Shown here one piece after another: positions 1 through 9,472 of a stretch of 16,935 nucleotides of DNA. The first letter of the stretch is position 1; each line of letters begins with the position of its first letter. The translations under genes were made by a program, and so were the position numbers. This stretch comes from DATAFT01 sp035544635 (GTDB lineage: Bacteria > Acidobacteriota > Thermoanaerobaculia > Multivoradales > Multivoraceae). Below the pieces are notes generated by a model. It was not told where the DNA came from. It made no database searches and saw nothing but the letters and a program-made list of their open reading frames with translations. The stretch covers positions 1 through 16,935 of the forward strand of contig DATKDQ010000402.1 in NCBI GenBank assembly GCA_035544635.1. The letters are read 5' to 3'.

Positions 1-239
1 TCTTCGAGGATGTCGAGCCAGTAGCGAACGCCGTCCTTGCCGCCCCTCGCCTCGAGCAGGGTGCGCAGCGCCCGGATCGTGCGTCCCTGGCGACCGATGA
101 CTTTGCCCAGATCTCCCGCCGCGACGCGGATCTCGAAGCGCACCCCGTCGGGCGCCTCCCGCTCCTCGATCGTGACCGCGTCCCGATCGTCGACCAGAAG
201 CCGAACCGCGTCGCTGAGCTCCTGCTGTAGCTCGCTCAT
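1..239 (-). CDS. khpA: KH-domain RNA-binding protein KhpA (YlqC family), 3' end cut by window edge
   Basis: The reading frame starts at ATG 239-237 and runs off the left edge after 79 complete codons. The family is usually about 75-80 residues, so little is missing. It is a single type II KH domain. The GxxG RNA-contact loop is visible as GKVIGRQGR at residues 45-53, after a beta strand (RFEIRVAAGDL) and before a helix (TIRALRTLLEA). Family members bind RNA, often together with KhpB/Jag, and affect cell-size or ribosome-related functions; the role here is inferred from the family. It begins 6 bases after the rpsP stop codon, so the two are co-transcribed. The rpsP-khpA order is typical of the rpsP-khpA-rimM-trmD-rplS block, which would continue outside the window. 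No strong Shine-Dalgarno precedes the start, consistent with coupling to rpsP. Confidence 0.93.
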   Translation of the reverse strand, partial: MSELQQELSDAVRLLVDDRDAVTIEEREAPDGVRFEIRVAAGDLGKVIGRQGRTIRALRTLLEARGGKDGVRYWLDILE

Positions 240-245
240 CGCACG

Positions 246-515
246 CTAGGGGGCGGCGGTCTTCGCCGCCTGCTGCTCGGCCGCCGCCGCCTGACCGACG
301 AGCTTGCGCACCGAGTCGGAGAGCCCGGCGCCGCGCCGCACCCAGTAATCGACGCGGTCGCGGTCGATCTCGAGCACCGCCGGCTGGCGCGAGGGGTCCC
401 AGAAGCCGATCTCGTCGATCGCCGGAGCTTGGGGTACGCGGCGCGTGTCGGACACCACCACGCGATAGAACGGCCGGTTGCGTGCGCCCATCCGGCGCAG
501 CCGAATCTTCACCAT
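246..515 (-). CDS. rpsP: 30S ribosomal protein S16
   Basis: This 89-residue protein is the normal length for S16, a small-subunit protein that binds 16S rRNA early in assembly. The N-terminus MVKIRLRRMGARNRPFYRVVV is the family signature, followed by VSDTRR, EIGFWDP near residues 35-41 and the segment around DYWVRRGAGLSDSV near residues 56-69. The C-terminus is a short Ala/Gln-rich tail (from about residue 75), as in many S16 proteins. The open frame continues upstream to 755, but ATG 515-513 is chosen because it gives the canonical N-terminus and has GGAGG at 526-530, a 10-base spacing. The 212 bases upstream, after ffh, could hold its own promoter, although I could not pick out convincing -35/-10 boxes. 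Confidence 0.97.
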   Translation of the reverse strand: MVKIRLRRMGARNRPFYRVVVSDTRRVPQAPAIDEIGFWDPSRQPAVLEIDRDRVDYWVRRGAGLSDSVRKLVGQAAAAEQQAAKTAAP

Positions 516-525
516 CAGCGTCTTG

Positions 526-530
526 CCTCC
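526..530 (-). promoter_or_regulatory. Ribosome binding site of rpsP
   Basis: GGAGG lies 10 bases upstream of ATG 515-513. It decides the start of rpsP against the open reading frame that continues upstream to 755. Confidence 0.7.
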
Positions 531-682
531 GTTGCCGTGAGCCACCCCACCGTTCGATCGACCCAGCGCGCTCTGATTCCGCTGTGTCTGGCGAGCCCGC
601 GGACCCTTGTGAGCCCACGATGGGCAGCCCGAGCGGCGCGGGGAAGGGGGGTTCCCGCGAGAACGGTGCAGTGTAGCAGAGG

Positions 683-713
683 GGGCAGCTGCGCCCAAGC
701 GCCGCCGCTGCCC
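683..713 (-). terminator. Hairpin downstream of ffh, possible terminator or attenuator
   Basis: A 7-bp perfect inverted repeat (GGGCAGC at 683-689, GCTGCCC at 707-713) encloses a second 4-bp stem (GCGC 691-694 with 699-702, loop CCAA). It begins 15 bases past the ffh stop codon in the direction of transcription. No run of U follows, so it is not a classical intrinsic terminator. It may instead be an attenuator, an mRNA 3' end stabiliser, or chance in very GC-rich DNA. Confidence 0.35.
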
Positions 714-727
714 GTCCCCAGCCGCGA

Positions 728-2044
728 TCACCCCCCCAGCGCCTGACGCAGCCACTTGCCCTGAATGCCCTTCATCATCCGCCGCATCTCCTTGTACTGC
801 TTGAGGAGCTGGTTGATGTCCTGCACCGTGGTTCCCGAGCCGCGCGCGATGCGCCTCTTGCGCGAAGCGTTCAGGATCTCGGGGCGGCGGCGCTCCTGGG
901 ACGTCATCGAGCCCAGGATCGCTTGGATGACGCCCAGCCGGCGCTCGTCCACCTGGGAGGCGTCGAGGCCGCGCAGCGGCCCGCCCTTGGGCAGGAGCTC
1001 GAGGAGCGAAGCCAGGGGACCCATGCGCCTCAGCTTCAGGAGCTGGTCCTGCAGATCCTCGAGCGTGAACTCCCGCTTCGCCAGACGGCGAGCCATCCGC
1101 TGGGCGTCCTCGCCGTCGAACGCCTGCTCGGCCTTCTCGAGCAGAGACAGCACGTCGCCCATGCCGAGGATCCGCGATGCCATGCGCTCGGGCGCGAAAG
1201 GCTCGAGGTCGGCCGCCTTCTCGCCGGTGCCGACGTAACGGAGGGGCACTCCGGTGACGCTGCGGATCGAGAGGGCGGCGCCGCCCCGCGCGTCGCCGTC
1301 GAGCTTGGAGAGGACGACGCCGGTGAGCGGAATCCGGCTCGCGAACTCCGAGGCGCTCCTGACCGCGTCCTGCCCGGTCATGGCGTCGGCGACGTAGAGT
1401 GTCTCGCAGGGGGAGAGAGCGCGCGCTACCGCCTCGAGCTGGTTCATCAGCTCGGCGTCGACGTGGAGCCGGCCGGCGGTGTCGACGATCGCGACGTCGT
1501 GGCCGCCGCGGGTCGCGGCCTCCGCCACCCGCCGCACCAGGCTCAGCACGTCCTCTCCCTCGACCGGCTTCAACACCGGGATGCCCGCCGCGGCGCCCAC
1601 CTGTCCGAGCTGCTCGACGGCGGCCGCGCGCTGCAGGTCGGCGGCGACCAGGAGCGGGCTGCGGCCGCGGCCGCGCAGGCGCAGCGCGAGCTTGCCCGCG
1701 GTGGTGGTCTTGCCCGATCCCTGGAGGCCGCAGAGGAGGATGACGGCGGGCCGTCCCGCCAGGCGTAGCTCTCCGCCCGGTTCGCCCAGGAGCGCGATCA
1801 GCTCGTCGCGCACGATCTTGAGCACCTGCTGATCGGCGGTGAGGCTGCCGAGGATCTCGGCGCCCAGAGCGCGCTCCTTGACGCGATCGACGAACGAGCG
1901 CACCACCTTGAAGTTGACGTCCGCCTCGAGCAGCGCCATCCGGATCTCGCGCGCGGCTGCGGCGACGTCCTCCTCGCCGACCCGGCCCTCTGCCCGCAGG
2001 TTGCGGAAGATTCCCTGGAATCGCTGCTGCAAGGTCTCGAACAT
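728..2044 (-). CDS. ffh: Signal recognition particle protein Ffh (SRP54 GTPase)
   Basis: Ffh binds 4.5S/SRP RNA and signal sequences and delivers ribosomes to FtsY at the membrane. At 438 residues it is slightly short for the family (E. coli about 453). The N domain (1-90, starting MFETLQQRFQGIF) is followed by the G domain: P-loop GLQGSGKTT at 106-114, DTAGR at 188-192, and the SKLDGDARGG guanine-specificity/closing-loop segment at 246-255. The methionine-containing M domain (about 300-438) carries the RNA-binding helix RKRRIARGSGTT near 395-406. Motif II reads DLQRAAAVEQL (136-146), closer to FtsY (RAAAVEQL) than to typical Ffh (RPAA). The M domain and lack of an acidic A domain still identify Ffh. 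The start ATG has AGGAGG at 6 bases. Seven consecutive Cs at 731-737, next to the stop, make the exact C-terminus sensitive to sequencing indels. Confidence 0.97.
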   Translation of the reverse strand: MFETLQQRFQGIFRNLRAEGRVGEEDVAAAAREIRMALLEADVNFKVVRSFVDRVKERALGAEILGSLTADQQVLKIVRDELIALLGEPGGELRLAGRPAVILLCGLQGSGKTTTAGKLALRLRGRGRSPLLVAADLQRAAAVEQLGQVGAAAGIPVLKPVEGEDVLSLVRRVAEAATRGGHDVAIVDTAGRLHVDAELMNQLEAVARALSPCETLYVADAMTGQDAVRSASEFASRIPLTGVVLSKLDGDARGGAALSIRSVTGVPLRYVGTGEKAADLEPFAPERMASRILGMGDVLSLLEKAEQAFDGEDAQRMARRLAKREFTLEDLQDQLLKLRRMGPLASLLELLPKGGPLRGLDASQVDERRLGVIQAILGSMTSQERRRPEILNASRKRRIARGSGTTVQDINQLLKQYKEMRRMMKGIQGKWLRQALGG

Positions 2045-2050
2045 GGTCTT

Positions 2051-2056
2051 CCTCCT
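2051..2056 (-). promoter_or_regulatory. Ribosome binding site of ffh overlapping the stop codon of the transporter gene
   Basis: AGGAGG at 2051-2056 lies 6 bases before the ffh ATG. The TAG stop codon of the upstream gene occupies 2055-2057, so its last two bases are the first two of the Shine-Dalgarno. This favours translational coupling of the two genes. Confidence 0.8.
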
Positions 2057-4604
2057 AGCGATCCTCGCGCTGCAGGCGTAGCGCCAGGTACGCCGGAAGC
2101 ACGGACATCGCCACCAGCGCGCTCGCGGACGAGCCCATGATGGCGACGTAGCCGATCGACTGGATCCCCGGGTACGACGAAAGCGAAAGCGATCCGAAGC
2201 CGACCACCGTCGCCGTCGCCGCCAGCACCACCGCCTTGCCGGTCTCGCACAGCCCCGCCACCAGGCTCTCCTGCGTACCGCCCTTCTCCTCGCGGTAGCG
2301 GTGGATCATGTGCACGCCGTAGTCCACACCCAGTCCGATGATCATCGCGGTCACGAACACGTTGAAGAAGTTCATCGAGAGCGACAGCAGCACCATCCCG
2401 CCGAGCATCCACACCAGCCCGACGGAGAGCGGAACGAGAGACGCCACGGTGTCGAAGAGGCGCCGGAAGTCGATCCACAGGAGCGCGACCACCAGCACCA
2501 GGCCGATCAGCGTCGCGACCACGGCGTCCCGACGAACGGTCGAGCGCATGAACTCGCTGACCACGTTGACCCCGGAAAGCTCCGCGCGCGGCCCGAGCTC
2601 GGAGGCGAGCCGGACCGCGCTCGGGGGCGCTTCCCGCCTCCACTGCCGCGGCGGTGGATGGAGATAGACGATCGAGGTCCAGCCGTGCTCGGTGCGGCGG
2701 ACGAAGCGCTCGAGCAGACGCTGGCTGGCATCGTCGACGCGCAGATCCTCGAGCGAGATGGGCCGCTCGACGGCGGCCGCCCGCTCGAACAGCTCGAGAC
2801 CGTCCGCGAAGGCTTCGCCGCGCATGCCCTCGCGCTCCACCGCCTCGAGAAAGACGCGGCGGACGCGCTCGACGTCGAGGCGGTCGACGCGCCGGTCCTC
2901 GAGCCAGGCGAGGGTCTCGAGCTGGCGCTTCGCAGGCGGCAGGATCGAGAGGATGCTCTCGTGGCGCACCAGCTCGTCGGTGCCGGCGAAGCGCTGTGCT
3001 CCCTCCACCGCCTCGGCCGTGAGCTCGAGCACTTCCTCGAGCGTATCCCCGCGCAGGACCAGCATCATGAAGTCGAATCCGGACCCGAAGTGGTCGGCCA
3101 TCAGTCGCTCGACTTTCGCGTTGCGGGTGCCTCGCGGCCGCATCTCACGGATCGAGTCCTCGAAGCGGAGGCGAGTCGCGAGCCCGCCCATGAGGAGCGT
3201 CACCACCGCTGCGACCGCGAGCACGGCGCGCGGGTGGCGCATCGAGAAGCGGATCAGGCGATCGGTCCCGAAGCCGTGCAGGTAGAGTCGCGGCTCGCGC
3301 CGCCGCCTCCGGTGATGCGCCTCGCTCCACGCCAGCATCGCGGGCAGCAGGAAGACCACCGCCAACAGGCAGAACAGGATTCCCGTGCCGGTGAGAAACC
3401 CCATCTGGCGCAGACCCTGGAAGTCGGTGACGGTGAACGCCCAGAAGGTGGCGGCCGTGGTCACCGCGCCGGAGAGCACGGCGCGCCCGGTCGACCCGTT
3501 CATGGTGGCGAGGGCGCCCGCGATCGACTGGCCCTGGCGGCGCTCCTCGACGTAGCGACCGTACGAGACGATGACGAAATCGATGCCGAGGCCGATCAGG
3601 AGCGCGGCGGTGGCGCCGCTCACCGCGTTGAGCGCGCCCACGGTGACACCCATCAGGCCGAACGTCAGCACGAGTCCGGTGCCGAGCGGGATCAGCGCGT
3701 AGAGGACGAGCCCGACGCGGCGGAAGGCGTAGACGAACAGCGCCATCACTCCGAGGGTCGACGTGACGTTGTTGACCACCAGGTCGCGGCGGATGTACTT
3801 CGCGTCCTCGAGCGCGGTGATGTAGTTGCCGCCGAGCTCGATTCTGGGCGGCGGCGGCGGATCGGAGCCGGCGATCTCCTCCCACTCGGCGAGGAGCGCC
3901 TCCGAGCGGGCCTCGACCGCGGCCACCATCTCCTCGGTGAACGCGAAGCTCTGCGCCGGATGGATCGGCTTCGCCAGCAGCAGCAGCAGCCTGCGGTCGG
4001 AGGAGAGAAAGAAGCCGCTCGACAGGTCGACGCGCAACGCGCCCCGGGTTCCGGAGAGCCGCTCGAGAAACACGTCGGCGAGACCGATGGGATCGATCCG
4101 GATCAGTCGCTTCGCGATCATCGACTGGGGGGTCGCCAACGTCCGCCGGATCTCCGCGGCGCGGCGCTCGAGCTCCTCGCCCGAGAGCTTCTGCTCGAAG
4201 CGCCGCCGTCCTTCCTCGTCGAGAAAGAGGAAGGCGTGCGGGAAGTGCGTCTCGAGCAGCTCCTCCATGTTCCCGATGCGATAGTCGACGTACTCGATCT
4301 GCGACAGCTCCTCGAGGCCATGGGCGAGCTCCTCGACGAACGCCTCGTAGGGGTCGACCGCCACTTCGACGGGGAGCTCGACCAGCACGAGCAGCGTGTC
4401 GACACCCCCGAACTCCTCCAGGGTGTGGCGGAAGGTCTGGACCACCTGCGAGTCGCGCGGCAGCAGGTTGAGCACGTCACTGTCGAACTGGAGACGCGAG
4501 GCGGCGACCAGGCTCACCGCCACCAGCACGCCGGCCGCCGCGAAGATCCGCACGTAGTGCGCGACGCCCCACAGGGCGATCCGCTGCAGGGTTTGCTTCG
4601 GCAT
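2055..4604 (-). CDS. MMPL/RND-superfamily transporter, HpnN-like, probably lipid or hydrophobic-substrate export
   Basis: This 849-residue inner-membrane protein has the two-fold RND layout. TM1 (about 18-36) is followed by a large periplasmic domain (about 37-280). A block of membrane segments (about 281-425) contains the motif GLGID at 338-342. A charged cytoplasmic linker (HHRRRRRE, 430-437) precedes a TM (about 459-478) and a second periplasmic domain (about 479-690). The final membrane block (about 694-845) contains the matching GLGVDYG at 757-763. The opening LQFDSDVLNLLPRDSQV (38-54) is typical of predicted RND exporters in deltaproteobacterial-grade genomes and recalls HpnN, a hopanoid transporter. 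Substrate is unknown, and no hopanoid genes are in this window. A proline run (249-253) ends the first periplasmic domain. The gene lies between pgsA and ffh, 10 bases from ffh. The start ATG lacks a strong Shine-Dalgarno. Confidence 0.88.
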   Translation of the reverse strand: MPKQTLQRIALWGVAHYVRIFAAAGVLVAVSLVAASRLQFDSDVLNLLPRDSQVVQTFRHTLEEFGGVDTLLVLVELPVEVAVDPYEAFVEELAHGLEELSQIEYVDYRIGNMEELLETHFPHAFLFLDEEGRRRFEQKLSGEELERRAAEIRRTLATPQSMIAKRLIRIDPIGLADVFLERLSGTRGALRVDLSSGFFLSSDRRLLLLLAKPIHPAQSFAFTEEMVAAVEARSEALLAEWEEIAGSDPPPPPRIELGGNYITALEDAKYIRRDLVVNNVTSTLGVMALFVYAFRRVGLVLYALIPLGTGLVLTFGLMGVTVGALNAVSGATAALLIGLGIDFVIVSYGRYVEERRQGQSIAGALATMNGSTGRAVLSGAVTTAATFWAFTVTDFQGLRQMGFLTGTGILFCLLAVVFLLPAMLAWSEAHHRRRRREPRLYLHGFGTDRLIRFSMRHPRAVLAVAAVVTLLMGGLATRLRFEDSIREMRPRGTRNAKVERLMADHFGSGFDFMMLVLRGDTLEEVLELTAEAVEGAQRFAGTDELVRHESILSILPPAKRQLETLAWLEDRRVDRLDVERVRRVFLEAVEREGMRGEAFADGLELFERAAAVERPISLEDLRVDDASQRLLERFVRRTEHGWTSIVYLHPPPRQWRREAPPSAVRLASELGPRAELSGVNVVSEFMRSTVRRDAVVATLIGLVLVVALLWIDFRRLFDTVASLVPLSVGLVWMLGGMVLLSLSMNFFNVFVTAMIIGLGVDYGVHMIHRYREEKGGTQESLVAGLCETGKAVVLAATATVVGFGSLSLSSYPGIQSIGYVAIMGSSASALVAMSVLPAYLALRLQREDR

Positions 4605-4612
4605 CGTGAGGT

Positions 4613-4631
4613 CGGGGCGGAGCGGGGCGGA
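4613..4631. repeat. Short direct repeat upstream of the transporter gene
   Basis: CGGGGCGGA occurs at 4613-4621 and again at 4623-4631, a 10-base period, in the 65-base gap between pgsA and the transporter gene. It sits 9-27 bases before the transporter start. It may be simple GC-rich sequence; a binding site is only a possibility. Confidence 0.3.
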
Positions 4632-4669
4632 CGGCCAAGACTAGCTGACACCGGGTCCGGCGTCCGCCG

Positions 4670-5212
4670 TCACTCCGGGTTGCGCACCACCGAGCGCCCG
4701 TAGCGCAGGAAGTACTCGAAACCCGAATAGAGCGTGACCAGAACCGCCGCCCACATCGTCGCCGGGGCGAGCTTCTGGAACTCGCCGAGCTGCTTGGAGA
4801 CGATGGCGAGCGAGATGGCGGCGATCTGGAGCACGGTCTTCAGCTTGCCGGCGCTGGAGGCCGCGATCGCCCGGTTCTGCAGCGCCGCGACGCTGCGCAG
4901 GGCCGAGACCGCGAACTCGCGCGCCACGACGACGACCACCATCCAGGCCGGCACCAGGCCGATCCCGACGAGAGAGATGAACGCCGCGGAGGTGAGGATC
5001 TTGTCGGCCGCCGGATCGAGGAGCTGGCCCAGCCGCGTCACCTGCTGGCGGCGGCGGGCGATGAAGCCGTCGAGGAAGTCGGTGGCCGACGCCGCGAGGA
5101 AGAGTCCGAGCCCGATGAACTCCTTGTCCTCGACCTCGGTCAAGAGAACGACGACGATCAGCGGGACGAGCAGGATCCGGATCAGCGAAAGGACGTTGGG
5201 GAGATTGAGCAT
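4670..5212 (-). CDS. pgsA: CDP-diacylglycerol--glycerol-3-phosphate 3-phosphatidyltransferase
   Basis: The enzyme joins CDP-diacylglycerol and glycerol-3-phosphate to make phosphatidylglycerophosphate, the committed step to phosphatidylglycerol and cardiolipin, at the cytoplasmic face of the inner membrane. The 180 residues match the family length. The N-terminus MLNLPNVLSLIRILLVPLIV is the PgsA signature. The CDP-alcohol phosphotransferase motif DG-x2-AR-x8-G-x3-D-x3-D is complete: D48, G49, A52, R53, G62, D66, D70. The segment AREFAVSALR (about 97-106) matches the PgsA-type REFxVSxLR. Several hydrophobic helices are visible. It follows the lytic transglycosylase gene by 61 bases and precedes the membrane transporter, which suggests an envelope-related group. 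Other CDP-alcohol transferases (PssA, cardiolipin synthase) are less likely given the N-terminus and REF motif. Confidence 0.95.
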   Translation of the reverse strand: MLNLPNVLSLIRILLVPLIVVVLLTEVEDKEFIGLGLFLAASATDFLDGFIARRRQQVTRLGQLLDPAADKILTSAAFISLVGIGLVPAWMVVVVVAREFAVSALRSVAALQNRAIAASSAGKLKTVLQIAAISLAIVSKQLGEFQKLAPATMWAAVLVTLYSGFEYFLRYGRSVVRNPE

Positions 5213-5273
5213 TGGACCGCCGCGCCGGAGTCGCCGCCCCGGACACGGACCGCGCCGCGCGATCGTCGTCTAA

Positions 5274-5975
5274 CTAGCGCCCCGCTCCGGGGACGATCCG
5301 ATCGGGAACGACCCGGTCGGAGGCCGTCCGGATTCCCGGCGGGGAGGCGACGCGAGAGACTGCGGAGCCGACCGGGACGACCGGGCGGCCCGCGGTCCCG
5401 GCAGCGGGAGCGCCGTACGCCGCGAGCACGCGCCGCACGTAATCCGTCGTCTCGCGGTATGGCGGCACGCCGCGGTACCTGTCGACCGCCCCGGGGCCGG
5501 CATTGTAGCCCGCCAGGGCGAGCGTGAGATCGCCGCGGAAGCGGTCGAGGAGCTTGCGCAGGTAGGCGGTGCCGCCGCGCAGGTTCTGGTCGACGTCGAA
5601 GGCGTTCTCGACGCCGAGATCGACGGCGGTCGAAGGCATGAGCTGCATCAGGCCCATCGCTCCCTTGTGCGATATGGCGCGCACGTCGAACGCCGACTCG
5701 ACCCGGATCACGGCCTCCACCAGGCGCGGATCGAGGTCCTGGGCGAGCGCGTGGTCGGTGATGCGCTGGCGCAGCTCGCGGGGCGCGGTCACCGGGTGCT
5801 GAAAGCGACGAGACGACGACGGACCGCCGGCCAGGAGGGGCTCACGCGGGCGATCGGGGTTGTTGGAGAAGACGAAGACGCCGTCGGCGCGCCGCCCGAC
5901 CGAGAGCTCCTGCGCCCCCGCCACGACCGGTACCAGTGCGCACACCAGCGCCCCGACAGTCCACTTCCTCCTCAC
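5274..5975 (-). CDS. Secreted lytic transglycosylase (SLT/goose-lysozyme fold) with DUF4124-like N-terminal segment
   Basis: This enzyme family cleaves the MurNAc-GlcNAc bond of peptidoglycan to leave 1,6-anhydro ends. Residues 1-21 form a signal peptide (MRRKWT, hydrophobic core, cleavage after AGA). Residues about 24-45 (LSVGRRADGVFVFSNNP) resemble the small DUF4124 module often found ahead of such domains. The SLT domain spans about 70-190. Catalytic Glu is E93 in VESAFD, followed by GAMGLMQLMP (105-114) and GYNAGPGAV (156-164). A low-complexity Val/Pro/Arg-rich tail of roughly 40 residues follows. The start is GTG 5975-5973, with GGAGG 7 bases upstream. I cannot assign a specific Mlt/Slt name. 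Neighbours pgsA and the RND transporter fit an envelope role; the 203-base gap before it suggests its own promoter. Confidence 0.93.
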   Translation of the reverse strand: MRRKWTVGALVCALVPVVAGAQELSVGRRADGVFVFSNNPDRPREPLLAGGPSSSRRFQHPVTAPRELRQRITDHALAQDLDPRLVEAVIRVESAFDVRAISHKGAMGLMQLMPSTAVDLGVENAFDVDQNLRGGTAYLRKLLDRFRGDLTLALAGYNAGPGAVDRYRGVPPYRETTDYVRRVLAAYGAPAAGTAGRPVVPVGSAVSRVASPPGIRTASDRVVPDRIVPGAGR

Positions 5976-5982
5976 CCACCGG

Positions 5983-5987
5983 CCTCC
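5983..5987 (-). promoter_or_regulatory. Ribosome binding site for the GTG start of the lytic transglycosylase
   Basis: GGAGG sits 7 bases before GTG 5975-5973. That GTG begins a clean signal peptide, so the site and the protein support the same start. Confidence 0.7.
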
Positions 5988-6082
5988 AGGTACCGAGGTG
6001 AAGTCCGAATGATACGCCGAGGGGGCTCAGGAAGCCAGCCAAGACCCTATGCTCGTTGCGAGCCGGTATCAGGCCTCCGGGA

Positions 6083-6102
6083 GCGCCTGGGGCACCAGGC
6101 GC
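6083..6102 (-). terminator. Perfect 8-bp hairpin downstream of alaS
   Basis: GCGCCTGG (6083-6090) and CCAGGCGC (6095-6102) form a perfect stem with a 4-base loop. It lies about 77-96 bases past the alaS stop codon and upstream of the lytic transglycosylase gene. The following transcribed bases are not U-rich, so this would be a non-canonical terminator, or a pause or processing structure. Confidence 0.45.
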
Positions 6103-6131
6103 GAGGCTCGACGCTCGCCGGCGGAGCGGGG

Positions 6132-6146
6132 CGCCCATTCTGGGCG
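6132..6146 (-). terminator. Small hairpin immediately downstream of alaS
   Basis: CGCCCA (6132-6137) and TGGGCG (6141-6146) form a 6-bp stem with a 3-base loop, 32 bases after the alaS stop codon. It stands in tandem with the stronger hairpin at 6083-6102. No U tract follows it. Together they may mark the transcript end of the pilT-recX-alaS group. Confidence 0.35.
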
Positions 6147-6178
6147 GGTGAGAGAGCTGTTCCGGGACCAGATCTGGC

Positions 6179-8848
<2,670 letters not shown>

Positions 8849-8920
8849 GGGTACACCGCGAAGCCGCTGCGGGGCTCCGCCCGTTTGAGCTGGAGTGAGG
8901 GGAGACGGGGGCCGCGCCGT

Positions 8921-9472
8921 TCAACCACCGTGGTCCGGAGGCTCGAGGTCCGTCGGCTCCTCCGAAAGAGCCAGAATATCACGCGACGAGAAGCCCATCC
9001 GGTCGAGATAGCGCTCGAGCGCCCGCGGATCGGCGCCGGGCCGGCGGCGCTGGAAGCGCCGCACCGCCGCGCGCGCGAGGCTGTACTCGTTCCCGGGAAG
9101 GGCCTCCGCCAGCGCCGACTCGATCGTCTCCGCCGCGACGCCCTTGCGCGCCAGCTCGGCGCGCAGCCGTCGCGCCCCCTGCGGCGACCGCCGAAGCCGC
9201 GAGGCGATGAGCTCGGCGGCACACCGGCGGTCGTCGACCAGACCGGCGCGTCGCAGCCGGTCGAGCGTGCCGCGCACGTCGCCGGCGGCGAAGCCCTTGC
9301 GCTCGAGCTTGCACTCGAGCTCCCGCTCGAAATGAGAGCGCCGCGCCAGGAGGTCGAGCGCCGCCCGGTGCGCCGCCTCGGGCGACGACGGTCGAGGGCC
9401 GCGCGCGGCGCCGGTGCCCCTCCGGCTGGTGGAGGGCGGGCGCGGCTCGGCCGGATCCTCCGCGTCAGCCAC
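8921..9472 (-). CDS. recX: Regulatory protein RecX
   Basis: RecX binds RecA filaments and limits or modulates recombination. The helical RecX core is visible from AAHRAALDLLARRSHFERELECKLERKG onward; LVDDRRCAAELI and the tandem three-helix pattern (RRSPQGARRLRAELARKG) are diagnostic. The open frame reaches 9592, but residues before 9472 are Ser/Arg-rich shadow of pilT. I chose GTG 9472-9470, which gives 183 residues and overlaps the last 8 bases of pilT including its TGA. No clear Shine-Dalgarno precedes this GTG, so a start a few codons downstream cannot be excluded; an N-terminal stretch of about 30 residues rich in Pro/Arg/Gly is not conserved in the family. recX usually follows recA; here it follows pilT and precedes alaS. 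Confidence 0.88.
   Translation of the reverse strand: MADAEDPAEPRPPSTSRRGTGAARGPRPSSPEAAHRAALDLLARRSHFERELECKLERKGFAAGDVRGTLDRLRRAGLVDDRRCAAELIASRLRRSPQGARRLRAELARKGVAAETIESALAEALPGNEYSLARAAVRRFQRRRPGADPRALERYLDRMGFSSRDILALSEEPTDLEPPDHGG

Larger units (their letters stand above)
516..727. other. Intergenic region between ffh and rpsP
   Basis: These 212 bases are the longest gap in the window. They hold the ffh-distal hairpin (683-713) and the rpsP ribosome binding site. The remainder is GC-rich with no believable small gene in any frame and no clear sigma70 promoter. Because rpsP is normally strongly expressed, a promoter here is plausible but not demonstrated. Confidence 0.5.
5976..6178. 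other. Intergenic region between alaS and the lytic transglycosylase gene
   Basis: These 203 bases carry the two hairpins downstream of alaS and the GGAGG before the transglycosylase. The part nearest the transglycosylase (about 6000-6060) is less GC-rich and contains TATCAT on the minus strand near 6010-6015, a possible -10 element, but I see no matching -35 at normal spacing. No small gene is convincing here. Confidence 0.4.

Noticed and set aside
731..737. Frameshift at the run of seven Cs at the end of ffh
   Set aside because: The run is next to the stop codon and the M domain is complete before it, so no disruption is evident; only the last few residues are uncertain.
516..755. An N-terminal extension of S16 from an ATG at 755
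   Set aside because: The extra 80 residues are not S16-like and overlap the end of ffh; ATG 515 has a GGAGG and the canonical S16 N-terminus.
2301..4703. An 800-residue open frame on the plus strand, antisense to the transporter
   Set aside because: It is dominated by His, Glu, Arg, Asp and Gln with no fold or family motif, and is explained by codon bias on the opposite strand.
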